Assembly: GCA_003024175.1 (NCBI GenBank)
Contig: MDYQ01000016.1
Location: forward strand, 186,001-250,000
DNA: 64,000 nucleotides
Direction: 5' to 3'
From: Planoprotostelium fungivorum
Taxonomy: Eukaryota > Evosea > Variosea > Cavosteliida > Cavosteliaceae
Below the pieces are notes generated by a model that worked only from the letters and a program-made list of their open reading frames with translations, was not told where the DNA came from and searched no databases. Each line of letters opens with the position of its first letter. Position 1 is the first letter of the stretch. Shown here in pieces: positions 32,921 through 44,277 of the stretch. The translations under genes were made by a program, and so were the position numbers.

Positions 32921-35900
32921 TCAACGACGGACGCGGCCCAGATCAGTCACCAGCTGTAAGTTGGTATTGATGGCATCTGCAGAAGGATGAGACGACAGGA
33001 TGGATGGCATCGACCTCACCGATGTAGAACTTGTTGACGACGGATTGCTTCTCGATGCGTTTGCTCAACTTGGTCAGAGAACTCTCGTCTCTCACTTGGA
33101 AGTCCCTCTACCCAGCGTCAACCTCTATGATAGTGCATCATGATGACTCACCCTCGTATGCATCGCCTCTACTTCTTTCATCTTGTTCTTGATGGCAATC
33201 ACCATCTGAGCCGATCAGCTCCATCTCTCGTTCCATCATCAAGCAGCTCACCTCATCCATCTCTTTGCACAGGATCTCCGTCTGGTCCAATTTCTTCACA
33301 GTCTTCGCTGGTGCCGGCGGTATCGGTGGCTTCGCTTGCTTCTCATCGTTCGCCGCAGGTTTTGTGATAGAAGGAGAGCTGGGTAAGTGTCCACCCAACG
33401 ATAGAGGTCTGGTGCCGACCTTCTTTGTGGCCACGGGGGATGCAGATCTGAAGGAAGAATCGTTCTTCGCATTCGCAACAGGCTTAGGAGGTGGTGTAGG
33501 CTTGGGTGGAGCGTACATCTCCCTCACGAGGGCACCGTACTGGTTCTTCTTCATCTCCTTCTCTTTCTTCATGTCTTTCGATGCCTGTACGGCCTTCTTC
33601 TTTTCTAGAACCATTTGCTTCTGTCGTGACGTCAGATGAGTCGGACGTCTGATGGTGGACTCACAGAGGCTTGGATTCGTTCTTGTGGAACCTTGTAAAT
33701 TCTCTCCTTTGGTAGCTTCGTCATCTGAGGCGACGCATTCGAAGGGACCTTCTTTGGCCTGACCGGCACCTTTGGTTTCGGCGGCGGTGCCGCGACAACA
33801 TTCTATACGCGGTCACACTTCCGATTTCATTCTCTCATGTCGTCTCACCTTGTGGGCTAATTCCATGCGAACGAAGAGTGGTTTCATCTGCAGTCTCTTC
33901 TTTGCCTCCTCCATCATCTGTTTCTCCGCCTCGATTTGCCTCTGCTCTTCTTCTCTCCTCTTCCTCTCCCTTCTTGCTTCGATGATCTTGAGGCGGAAGT
34001 TCTTCTTGGCCTCGGCTCGCTCGTCTTCCTTCTTTCTCTGTTCCTCACGCTCATAATATTCTTCTTCTTCGTATTTCGCCTCCATCTCCCTCTCCTTTTG
34101 TTTTCTCAGCTGACGATGAGGTCAGATATGGATGATCACCAGAAAGATCATCACCTTCTCTTCCTTCTGCTTGCTCTTCAATCGATCTTGTGCTTGAGTG
34201 ACTATCTCGGGGGATGGTTCTGGAAGGATTCGGCTACCCCTTGGTGTCCTCTGTTGTGGCTGAGTCGGTTGTACCGATGCTCCATTCTGTGGTTCGTTGA
34301 TACTGATGATCGACCTGCCACCCCCGAGGATAGCAGGGGATCTCTCCAGCTGGAGAGGTGGGGGCTTCTTGAAAGTGAAGACCGGTGTAGAAGGAGTCTC
34401 TTCATCGGAATCAACGTCGACGTCCAGGTCGGCCAGAGAATCGTCTGACTCGTCTTCCATGAGTTGATCGAAAGTCAGGGGTGCGTTTCGTGGCTGAAAT
34501 CAGTCAATTTTCGGCGCGAAGAGGTTTAGCGAGACGGGAAGATGATGACACACCATGATGTGAGAAGTCGTCGCTTCCACCTCTTCGAAAGAGTCTTCCA
34601 CATTGACTTGCTCCTCTACTGAATCTTCCTTCTCCTCCTTTGCATTCTCGTGAATGTCGTCATGATGGACGTCGTCATCGTGTGGATCGTCCTCTCGTTT
34701 TTGTACAACAGACGACTCTGCAGACAGGATCGCATCCTCTTCCCCTCTCTGTACATGAGTGTCCTCTCCTTCGCTCTGATCTCCCAATAGAACATCCTCC
34801 TCTGTATCCTCCACCCTTGGCGAGTTGTAGATGTCATCTTTCGTCTCGGTCTGTCCTTCCAATCCATCAGCATCGTCTTCTTCAGACGCTGATGTTGGTT
34901 GACCCGTATGTTCTTCAAGGTGTTCTTCCTCTTCATAGACCTCTTCCTCCTCTTCTATCACTGCCTCTGCAGCAGCTTCTTCTTCCTTCTCTGACGTCTC
35001 TTCTGACAGATCTTCTTCCTTCTCTGACAACTCTTTCTTCTCCTCTTCATTCTCTGGCAGCTCTTCCTTCTCTTCTTCTTCCGAGCTGCTCTCGTCTGAA
35101 ACAAAGATTGACTCTGGTTGGAGGTTTCCTCTCTCTCGCTGAGAACCGTTGACATCTCTACTGTGCTTCGAGGACACACTGGTGTCGTCTCCTTGACTAT
35201 CTTCGTCTTCACTGTTCGAGTCTTCCTCTTTAGAATGTGAGATAAGTTGAGGTCCTTCGTTGTTGTGATCGTTCAGTTTTTCCACTTGTGAGTGTGGTGG
35301 ACTCGGTTCGAGTGCTTCGCTGCTATCACTGTCTGATTCAGCTTCCTCTGAGGTGGATCGCTCCTCGTTGGCCTGGGTGTCGATGTCTTCTTCTATCGAA
35401 GTGTCCGAATCTTCCTCTTCTGTGCGTAGCTCAGGCTGCAATATGTCCCTCTCTTTCTCCAAGAACTCCAATTGCGAGTTGAGCTCCATCTCTTCGTACG
35501 AATCTGACTCTTCATTGCCCTGCTGGGTTGTCGGTAGTGGCCGTCCACTTTCTAAAGAGTTTGGTGTCTCCTCCTGCTCTGTGGTTGAGGTAGCTCGCTC
35601 CTCCGGTACATCTTCCTCGGAGGATGAGATTTCCTCTTCTTTTGTATTGCTGGCGATCTGTCTCGACGAAGGAGAAGGTGGTTCAGCTGGATGATCTGAT
35701 GGATCTTGAGCCGCCAGTTGCCGGGGCGACGCTGCCGTGAGCTCAGATAGTTGTGTCGGTGGGTTGGCGACATCGGTATTCTTCATGGCGACTGTCTCTT
35801 CGTCTGCTGTCGTAACTTGCTCTTCTTCTGCATCATCTGACATGCTATCTTCTTCCTTCATCACTGCGGAGGACACGGTATTCTTGTCTACGCCGTTGTA

Positions 35901-38553
35901 GATGGCATCTTCTTGTGGAGTATCCTCGATGTTTTCGTCCGAATCGAGATCTGAAGAATCACTGACGGACAAGGCTACGCTCTGTGTTGAATAGCTCGAT
36001 ACGCTGGGAAATATCTCTTGGTCCGAATAAGGATGCTTCAGCGTGGGTGACGATTCTTCCTTCACGATGGGAGGGAGACTCCTATTGGATAAGGGAGGAG
36101 AAGTCTCATCCTCTGATGGTTGTGATGAGTCTTCTGCTGTCTCCTCGACCTGGAGCGTCGAGAGTGGCTGTTCTTCTGACGCGATGTCCATGTGGCCACG
36201 CTCGCTGTGCATGGATGAGGCCCGCGAAGACTTTTGTGTGAAAGTCTCAGTATTTTGGCTCCTGGTAGAGGGTGGAGCACTCTCTTCGTCGGACATTGAA
36301 ATGTCTGTGCCTTCCGGTAGAGGTGGTATCAGAGGTAAGGGAGGGGGGATTTCTGAGAAATCAAATCCGGTGGGTGGTAGCGAGGCTGTTCCCGCCAAAT
36401 CGTGTTGTACATTTCTGGCGGAGTGAGGTGCAGATGTCGGCTCTGTCTCGTGGGGCTCTCCTTGAAATCCACTACTACGGTTTAACAGGGGTCCGATTGA
36501 TTCGGGCTCGGAATCCAACTCGTGTGGAGTTTCCAACGGATCGGGAAGCTTTTCTGAGAGGCCGACGAGGAGATTCTCTTCTTGATGCTTTTCTTTCAGA
36601 GACCCTCCACTTCTAGCGGATAGATCACCTATGGATTCTTGTTGGAATTCAGACTCGGACTCAGATTCGGAATTGACTTCCGTGCTTGGGAGATCAGAGT
36701 GGACACTCCTGGCCGAGTGAGGGGCAGAAGTGGTCTGCTTCATGTCTTCTTTCAGAGGCATTGCAGGTTCAGCAGTATCTGTGTCGGATGATGAATCGGA
36801 ATCCGATTTCACTGCCTTCGGAATTCCGTGGTCCGAGTGAACACTTCTGGCAGAGTGTAGAGCGGATGCTGGCTGGCTCTCGTTGTCCCCTCGAGATGAC
36901 CGTCCAGTTCTGGCCGATAGATCTCCCGTAGATTCGTGCTCCAAGTCGGATTCGAACTCGGACTCGGACTCGAACACGGAATCCAACTTTCCATCTCTCG
37001 ACTGCTGTTTCGGTGGAATACCTCTGGCGGAAGTGGGGGCTGATGATGGTTCTTCAAAACTCTCGGACTCTGAACTGTTCTCGGACTCGGACTCTTCCAT
37101 AGCCTCCTGCGGGTCTTCATGTATCTCTTCCGCGATGGAGCTGCGGCTCCCTGATATTGACGAACGATGACTCCTCTGGCTCTGAGATCCCGATTTCTGT
37201 CCCACACCCTCTCCATCAGATGACTCCACGATGTTCCCAGGCTCCACTCCTGCTCCATCATCCTCCATTCTCTTCTCCGTTTCAGTTGAATGAAGTGCTT
37301 CTGCATCTGCTCCTTCTGAATCTTCTTCTTGCGTACTGCCTCCCGCCTCCTCTTCATCCTCGCTCGAAATGGATGTCCTCATCTTCCCTACGTCTGTTTC
37401 GTGGGTACTGCGAGCAGATAGAGGTGCAGAGGTGAGCATCCTCTTTGCCGATGGGGGTGCAGATTCGCTGTCGAAGTCGTCCGAATATTCTTCCGCAGGG
37501 AGTGTCCTTGCTTCCGCAACTTCACGTTGTGTGGGGGAGGGAGGTGTCGATCTCTTCAGGCTCCTTGCCGAAGGAGGAGCCGATGAGGTGTGCTCGTCTG
37601 TCTCCATCTCTTCCATCACGCCGCCGTGGTTCTCCGTGGATGATCCAACATCGATAGCTGGGGGCAATGTAGCCTCACTGATTTCTTCCCTGAAGCTCTT
37701 CCCGCCAGAAAGAGTCTCCATCTCATCTTCTTCGATCGCAACTTCCATCACGTCGTCTGATGTGAAGTCCACGAGTGCCCTCTGTACTTCTTGACCGTCT
37801 GTGAACGTGTCCGCCTCCGAATCATCGGATGGTGATGCATCTACGTCCAAGGATCTTCTCTCCGTTCCTCTCGCCTCTGTCGTGTGTGCCTCAGGTGTTT
37901 CTTCGTCTCCTCTATCTTCTGATCTAGAGTCATCCAAAAATCCCGAAGAAGCTTCTGTCAGCATCTGATCCTCTAGATCGCGACTGTCTCGCTGGTTGGG
38001 ACTCAATTCTTCGAAGTCATCTTCGAAATCATCTTCGAAATATTCAGCTTCGCTCGTGTGAGAGTTCGTTTCTGATGGGGCGTAAGATCCTCTGCCAGAT
38101 CGAAGCTGTGCCTCTGTTCAGATCCATGATTCGCACATGTCCAATCATCGTCTCACATCGTTCACACGATGGAATCCTTCTTCTGGTTCATCGGGGTCGG
38201 TGAAGGCATACCTATCTTCCCCGGTTTCCGTGCCAGAGTCAACTTCTCTAAGAAGATGATCTCCAAATTCTTCCATCACGACCACGTTTGGATCGCTCAG
38301 GTATTCTTCGTCCTGACGCTGATAACTCTGAAGGAGATGAGTGGAAAGGTGATTCGATCACATCGGATACGAACCGTATGGGATTTGGGCTCGACGAAAC
38401 GTAGAGGTGAGCCGGATTGGAGATGATTTAGAAATGATGCGTAGATCTCATCGACCGCCTCTGAAGCTACCTGAAATGCCACATCAGATGATCACGCAGT
38501 GAGCGATATTATTTCACCTTCTGATAGATTCCTTCAGCAACAGAGACACTCAT
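32921..38553 (-). CDS. Giant acidic Ser/Glu-rich protein with recurring SAPxSAR motifs and C-terminal coiled coil
   Basis: The gene runs from ATG 38553 (MSVSVAEGIYQK) through short introns into one exon of more than 3.5 kb, then several exons to a TGA at 32921-32923, directly followed by AATAAA. The product is roughly 1,700 residues. Its N-terminus has an amphipathic stretch (VASEAVDEIYASFLNHLQ). The central 1,100 residues are extremely rich in Ser, Glu and Asp, with a recurring motif: SAPPSARSLKRS, TSAPLSARSTHE, SSAPTSARG, SALHSARSVHSD, TSAPHSARSVHSD, TSAPHSARNVQHD, SAPPSTRSQ, plus GDLSAR twice. The C-terminal third has a basic coiled coil (EEQRKKEDERAEAKKNFRLK), Pro-rich segments and YGALVREMYAPPKPTPPP. 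No family could be named; a cytoskeletal scaffold is a guess. Confidence 0.75.
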
Positions 38554-38804
38554 CCACCGCTAGGCTGCTTCGCTTCGAAAGTGACCGTCGATGTGGTGTC
38601 AACGATTTCCCGCCAAAAATAGGCGGTGTGAGCGATCGGTATGCACCTGTAGTTGTTGTCTATCCGTTCGTATTAGGAGACTCTCGCTCGTGTCCACAGC
38701 CTCCACGTGATGACGCTCAGCTTGCCGGTGCAAATGTGGCTGATAGCGTTGTAGATGGTCGGGAAAAAAAGAAATGGAACAGAAGAGAGAAGAGGAACAT
38801 CGAA

Positions 38805-39837
38805 ATGGGTAAATCTCAGTGGCGGCACGTAGTGAAAGAGAAGAACCACCATGAGAGAGGAATGCCAGAGTGGAGAAAAGCCAAAGTGTGTCGTTGATGA
38901 TGTGGGTGATGGATGGCTGATCGATGAAGGGGCATATGTTCTTAGAAAAGAAGAAACATTACAAAGAGAGGGCTGCCATCAATAATGCACAGAAGGAATT
39001 CAAGAAGAAGATCCAACAGCAGGTGTGTATCATAATACATTGATCAAAGAGATTCAAAAGCTGATCTCTTCTTTCGTCTCTTCTCTGATCAAATCATGAC
39101 AATCAACAGGTTGCACTGAAGAATCCAGACGAATACCACAAGGGTATGGACCGACTGCTCAAACACAAAGAGCAGAAACAAGAGACGTACACCCAAGATG
39201 AACGAAAGAAATTCTCTGAACTCGACATCAACTACTTCCAATCCAAATTAACTGCAGAAAAGAAGGTGAGAGATCAAATCACATGCATCATTCTCAATCC
39301 CACTGCGATTCCATCTCCATCACGACCGATCCCATCCTCCATCCTGACCATCATCTCAGAAAATCCAACAACTAGAAGACAAGCTTCACTTCCAAACCTT
39401 CAAAGGCAGATCCGCCAACAAACACGTCGTCTACGTTGAAGACAAGAAGGCAGCAAAGAACTTTGATCCAGTGAAACACTTTGACACAGTTCCCGCGGCC
39501 CTCGATCGCGTCTACAACCGGCCAAGAAAGGAACAACTAGAGAAGGGACTCATACTGCAGAGCGAGGCGGGAGAAGATCAGGCTAAGAGGATCACGCATG
39601 AGAGACACAACAACTACAACCTCTTAAAGCAGAGGATGAATCGAGAGTCCGCCCTCCAGAACGCAGTCGAGAAGTTGCAGTTGCAGAAGAAACTCGTGGT
39701 GAGATGACCGACACGATCTGCATGCAGATGATGATGGAACGCAGGGAGTGGATAGAAAGAAGATTCAGAGGATTGAGTTGAAGGGGAGGGATTCAACGAA
39801 AGTGGTGTATAAATTTCCCAACATCAGGAAACGATAA
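38805..39837 (+). CDS. UTP11: UTP11-like U3 snoRNP / small-subunit processome protein
   Basis: The start ATG at 38805 gives MGKSQWRHVVKEKNHHERGM; a 44-nt intron leads to GHMFLEKKKHYKERAAINNA. Further exons read LKNPDEYHKGMDRLL, KKFSELDINYFQSKLTAEKK, FDTVPAALDRVYNRPRKEQL, and end KVVYKFPNIRKR. LEKKKxY near the N-terminus, the NPDEY block and the highly basic composition match UTP11. It acts in nucleolar 18S rRNA maturation. It is divergent from the acidic gene: start codons are 252 bp apart, with TTTCCCGCCAAA (E2F-like) between them at about 38606. Confidence 0.9.
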
Positions 39838-40239
39838 AGAGTTGCATCTGAAGTGTTTTTTATTCTTTTCGTCACGATGATCGGACGACTCATAGGTTCC
39901 CATCGTCGAAACGTGACTGATGAAGACGTGCGTGATGTTATGACATGTCTTATCACCACTTTTCATCTCATCATCCCCTGGAACCTCTGTGTTGTGATGA
40001 TGAATCTACCTCTTCTCTGAGGGACTCTAAACAGGTATTCTGATCTCCATCCTGCTACGTCCCTCTTCCAGATCTATATCACAGCGGGTGGCGAAGGCCA
40101 TTCTAATGCACGAGAGAGTTGCATGGGCAGCATGCGTACACCGTGAATCGTGGCGGTTATACAATGGTCGCGGTTGTCAAAAGTGTCATTGTGGCATCGA
40201 ATTCCACATTCTACAGTTGCATCACACAGAAGATCAGCC
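39838..40239. other. Intergenic, no gene seen
   Basis: 402 bp between tandem plus-strand genes. Open frames on both strands are short, and none extends into the flanking genes with good splice sites. Confidence 0.4.
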
Positions 40240-42159
40240 ATGGACAAGGATAAGAAGACGAAGCGTCCATCTCTAAAGTTTGGGACGTTGGGGAGCAGCT
40301 CATCTTCTTCGACTCCCTCCACACCGGCCGCTTCGGAAGCATTAACGAAGATGATCGACAGGAAAGCTTCCTTCTTCAGGTAAAGTCTTTAGAATGGAGA
40401 TGATCTGTGGAAGGAAAGTTGTAACTCTGCATAAGAGGTATATCTAAGGGACAGAAAGTGGTCGATCCTCAAGCTATCGGAGTGTTTGGAAAGAAGTTGA
40501 CCGATATCATCAAACAACAAGTGAAGACGTCCATCTTTTCAAATCGACGTCCTATGATTAATGATTAATCTCTTGACAGGGACACATCGGAGGACCCGGC
40601 TCCTCTCACATGAGAATGGGTATTCCCATCGTCATCCAAGAGCTACTCTCGCACATCCAATTGCAAGGTGAATCACATCTCCAATGCAACAATATGCTCA
40701 TCGATTCCAGGTCTGAGCGAAGAAGGACTCTTTCGCATCCCCGGAGACAGCAACGAAGTCGAAAGATTGAAGGTTCTATACGATACGGGTACGTCAATGA
40801 CGACGATCCAAACGATTGAATTGGTTTAGATTGCCGTCTCGAACATCGTTCAGAACTGAACAACTTCATGATAAACAGTGTCGCCGGCTGTGTCAAACAA
40901 TACTTTAGAGAGCTACCCGAGCCCATACTCACGTTCCGTCTCTACTCCACGTTCATCACGGTCAACAGTGAGCTCATCGGCTCGTTGTAGATCGAAACTA
41001 AAATCCACAGAAAATGCCAACGAGACGGCGAGAAAGAATAACTTGAGGCTGATGATCAGGAAGCTGCCCGATGACAACAAGAAAGTCTTCCTCTTCCTCA
41101 TGCATCACCTGCATGAGATCAGCTTGCACTCTGAAGTCAACAAGATGACTGCGGACAATCTGGCAACGTGCTGGGCACCCAACCTGCTGAGACCAGAGAA
41201 GGAGACGGTGAGGTCGGTGCCGAATCGATCTGACTCGTTGTAGACGGACACCCTCCTGCAAGACGCCGAGGCCATCAATCGCATCATCTCGACGATCATC
41301 ACCGAAGTCCACTTCATGGCACAAGGCAAAGAAGAGGGAGGTGTTGCATTCGGTGAGAAGAGATGCAGAGTAGATCTGACATTGATTGTAGACGAAGAGA
41401 GTGGATTGAAGGAATTGAGGAAGAGCGCGTCGTCGTTGGGTTCCTTCATCAGCCCTTCTCCATCATCGGAGGTGAGATGATCATGAAGATCCGATCGCAT
41501 CGATCTGATCGATGATGCAGAACATCGTGGTGGACGTCCAAAAAGAGAGCGTTCCGGTCAATCCCCACGCTCATTACCTATGGATGACGACCCAGCCGAA
41601 CAACATCATCACTCACCAGGGTTACCTCAATTATCGTATATCGAACAAGGTAATCGTTCGTCTACAACCTGCCACGATTTGACGAACGGCAGGGATGGTC
41701 GAGCGCGTTTTTCGTTTTGGAGGGTCCACTGTTAAGATATTACCGTTCCGAGGTGACGATCTACAACGTTGTAGACGGTGACCCGTGCGACAGACTGGAG
41801 AGTCCCTCGGTGTGGTTCACACTGGTATCTACAACGCGCTGCCCCTCGAAAAATCGACCGGCCACTTTGCACTGTTCCACCTAACTACACCTCACGAGAG
41901 GTCGTGGAAGTTTCAGATCAGTAGCGCGGCAGAGAGGACAAAATGGTGAGCATGATGACGCAGTTTCACGTGATGACGTGTCATCAGGTTAGAGAAGATC
42001 AACGAAGCACAGAAGAAGTATCACCATCAGATGAGAGAGTACGAGTCAGAAGTCCCAACGACATACAAAGAGCTGAAACCAAAGACACCCGCAGTGCAGA
42101 GGAAGGCCGAGGCACCCGTTCAAGTGCAAACCTCCACGAATGAAGAGGCTGTCAATTGA
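40240..42159 (+). CDS. RhoGAP protein with C-terminal PH domain
   Basis: The start ATG at 40240 gives MDKDKKTKRPSLKFG. The RhoGAP domain includes GVFGKKLTDI, IPIVIQELLSHIQ, LSEEGLFRIPGDSNEVERLK (arginine finger in GLFRIPG), FRELPEPILTFRLYSTF, DNNKKVFLFLMHHLHEISLH, NKMTADNLATCWAPNLLRP and DAEAINRIISTI. It accelerates GTP hydrolysis by Rho/Rac proteins. After a Ser-rich linker a PH domain is readable: ITHQGYLNYRI, WSSAFFVLEGPLLRYYRSE, GIYNALPLEKSTGHFALFHL and SWKFQISSAAERTKW. The C-terminal helix is charged. Introns of 36-45 nt carry the TCTACAACG motif in several places, including a perfect 16-bp palindrome at 41760-41775. Confidence 0.9.
41760..41775. repeat. Perfect 16-bp palindrome TCTACAACGTTGTAGA in an intron
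   Basis: This palindrome sits in a 41-nt RhoGAP intron (GTGACG donor, GACAG acceptor). It is the exact inverted dimer of the dispersed motif CGTTGTAGA. Confidence 0.85.
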
Positions 42160-42263
42160 ATGAAATGATTCAAACGAGAATTTCAGTCGATTTGGTACGA
42201 TAATGAAATGTAAAATAGATTTTATTGTTCTTTTGGACGTCATCGTGATGGAGATGGTGCGGA

Positions 42264-43040
42264 TCAGAAGTCCACGATTTGATTGCGAAAGTTTTTATAC
42301 TTTCCGTTGTCTTCTGATGTGGCCGTGTCGATGATGTTCAAGACACATTGGACGCTCATTTCTGGAGTGTTGGGCGATCGACCGAAGAGATCACCCATGT
42401 CCGTCTGTTCATCGTCAATCATAACAACTCACGATCGTATAGTCACCTGAACCCATCCGGGACACACAGAGAGGAAGATGAAACCTTCATCTTTCAGGTG
42501 ATTTGCATATTCTCTCGTGATCATGTTCATCGCCGCCTTCGATGCACGATACGCAGAGCACATCGTGAAAGGAGGTTCGGGTGTCCAACTGAGGGAACCC
42601 AGTAAAGAAGACACGTTGAGGACCTGTGCTGTATCAGCGTGCAACGTCCATCCGTTCCATCACCTTCACCTTTTTTTCACCCTTTCTGAGGAGAGGCAAG
42701 TATGTGTTGGTTACCCTTACGACTGATGAAGCGTTTGTCGAGTGGAGCCTGTGCCCGCATTATTGATGAGAAGGTCTAGACGATCGGTCGTCTCGGAGAC
42801 GATGACAAATGCTTCACGAGCGGCACGATGATGATCTGTGTCAAGCGATCAGATTGTGATGGTACTTGACATCACCTTTCCGTTTGTGATGGATGTTGAC
42901 AATTGTTGAAGAGGATCGGACTGAGATGGAGATCTGCAGCAAGCGAAAACTGTGGCGCCAGACTCCGCGAGCTGCTTGACGAAGGCGAATCCAATTCCTC
43001 TATTGGAACCTGTCACTAATACTGTTCTGGGTGGGCTCAT
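42264..43040 (-). CDS. Short-chain dehydrogenase/reductase (C-factor/sniffer-like SDR)
   Basis: The start ATG at 43040 gives MSPPRTVLVTGSNRGIGFAF, with the Rossmann TGxxxGIG nucleotide site. Further: RLDLLINNAGTGS, VLNVSSLLGS, YRASKAAMNMITREYA (catalytic Tyr and Lys in YxxxK), and SVCPGWVQTDMG. The C-terminus is short (NFRNQIVDF). Length near 230 residues fits the C-factor/sniffer group of classical SDRs. Substrate is unknown. Introns are short and the stop lies at 42264-42266, convergent with the RhoGAP gene (104 bp apart). Confidence 0.9.
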
Positions 43041-43569
43041 CTTCTGTTGCTCTGAGAGATGATTACAGTGAAGAGGGGCCGTCGATATGGAACAGCAGAT
43101 GTATGGATAGTAGAGGATGAATCGATGGAGATAGACAGGATGTTCTAAACCTTGTTGTCCTGTGAATTGAATCGTAATGAATCTCCGATTCAAGAAACTG
43201 CACATCATCTACAACATGCCTGATTTTTAAATCATCCATTTCTATTTCGAACACATGTCAATATACGGCCAAACGATCGAACAGCTGACTGAAGAGACGA
43301 CCTAAGAGGGTAGCTCACCGAGAGTCTTCTCTTCGGAGGAGATTCGATAGGTATGATTTTGGTGGAGAGTTAAAGGACAAAGAGGGTAATTACTATACAG
43401 CGTACATCTTACTTTCGCGCTAACTTGGTCGATGATAAGCCAAATTGAAGGGGTGCCCGGTTTTCACAAAGTTTTTAGACACCTGACATCTTGGCCGACA
43501 TATGGTATCACAACAGGCCAGAAAGTTACAGAGCCCCTTCCTTCTTTGGGATTTAATAGTTTAGTAGAG
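43041..43569. other. Intergenic, no gene seen
   Basis: 529 bp upstream of both the SDR (minus) and the LRR segment (plus). No coding exon or repeat family was recognised. A TCTACAAC motif occurs at about 43206. Confidence 0.4.
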
Positions 43570-44168
43570 ATGCGGTCAGCTCTGCTTTGTTTCATCTCCG
43601 CTGTCTGTCTGTTTCCGTTGCAACCACCATCGGCAGTCTTGTCAATCTCACCACCTTAGATCTCTCATCCAACTCTCTCTCGGGTGCCATTCCATCCTCC
43701 ATCCAGAATCTCATCTTCCTCACTGGTACCATACCGACTTCCATCGGTCAGCTCGTCAATATACAGTCGTTGTACTTGGATAGCAACCAATTGAGTGGTT
43801 CGATTCCAGATACCATCGGTAGCCTTATCAGTCTGCACTGGTTGGATCTGTCGGACAATCTCCTCACTGGATCGATACCACCTTCTATTGGTGGTCTATT
43901 CTCTCTCACGGGCCTGAGCCTGCACGACAACCAACTCAACGGTCCACTACCAGGTGAAGAACAAGTCAACGGTGGGCGGATAGCTGAATGATCCTCCAGA
44001 CGGTATCGTAAATCTACCCAACCTATCGAGTCTATTCCTGTATTCCAATAGGCTAGATGGTGCCGTGGTGGGAAGGAACACCAGTCTCGCTGATTTATGC
44101 ACAATCTCATGCCGCTCATCTGTCCATCGATCACCGTCGCGACATCCATCGTCAAACACAACATACGA
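43570..44168 (+). pseudogene. Plant-type leucine-rich-repeat gene fragment, probably degenerate
   Basis: ATG 43570 opens a signal-peptide-like sequence (MRSALLCFISAVCLFPLQPP), but the LRR sequence that follows is in a different frame. Five or more LRRs are readable: IGSLVNLTTLDLSSNSLSGA, IGQLVNIQSLYLDSNQLSGS, IGSLISLHWLDLSDNLLTGS, IGGLFSLTGLSLHDNQLNGP, and, across a good 46-nt intron, IVNLPNLSSLFLYSNRLDGA. Between repeats 1 and 2 about half a repeat is missing. The lost half-repeat, frame change at the start and short length suggest a decayed copy of an LRR protein, though an intact intron argues for recent function. A truncated but living secreted LRR protein is the alternative. Confidence 0.5.
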
Positions 44169-44277
44169 GAGAAGACGACACGTTCACTTCAAGAAGACAA
44201 CACATTCCCCACACATAGAAGAAGAAGAAGAACACGACCAACTGTATGTACACAATAAATATTCATCCTCCGTATGT

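Noticed and set aside
34640-37794. Long plus-strand frames opposite the acidic gene
   Set aside because: They are antisense to a Ser/Glu/Asp-rich exon, whose codons lack stops on the other strand; the minus frame continues through good introns and has the repeated motif.
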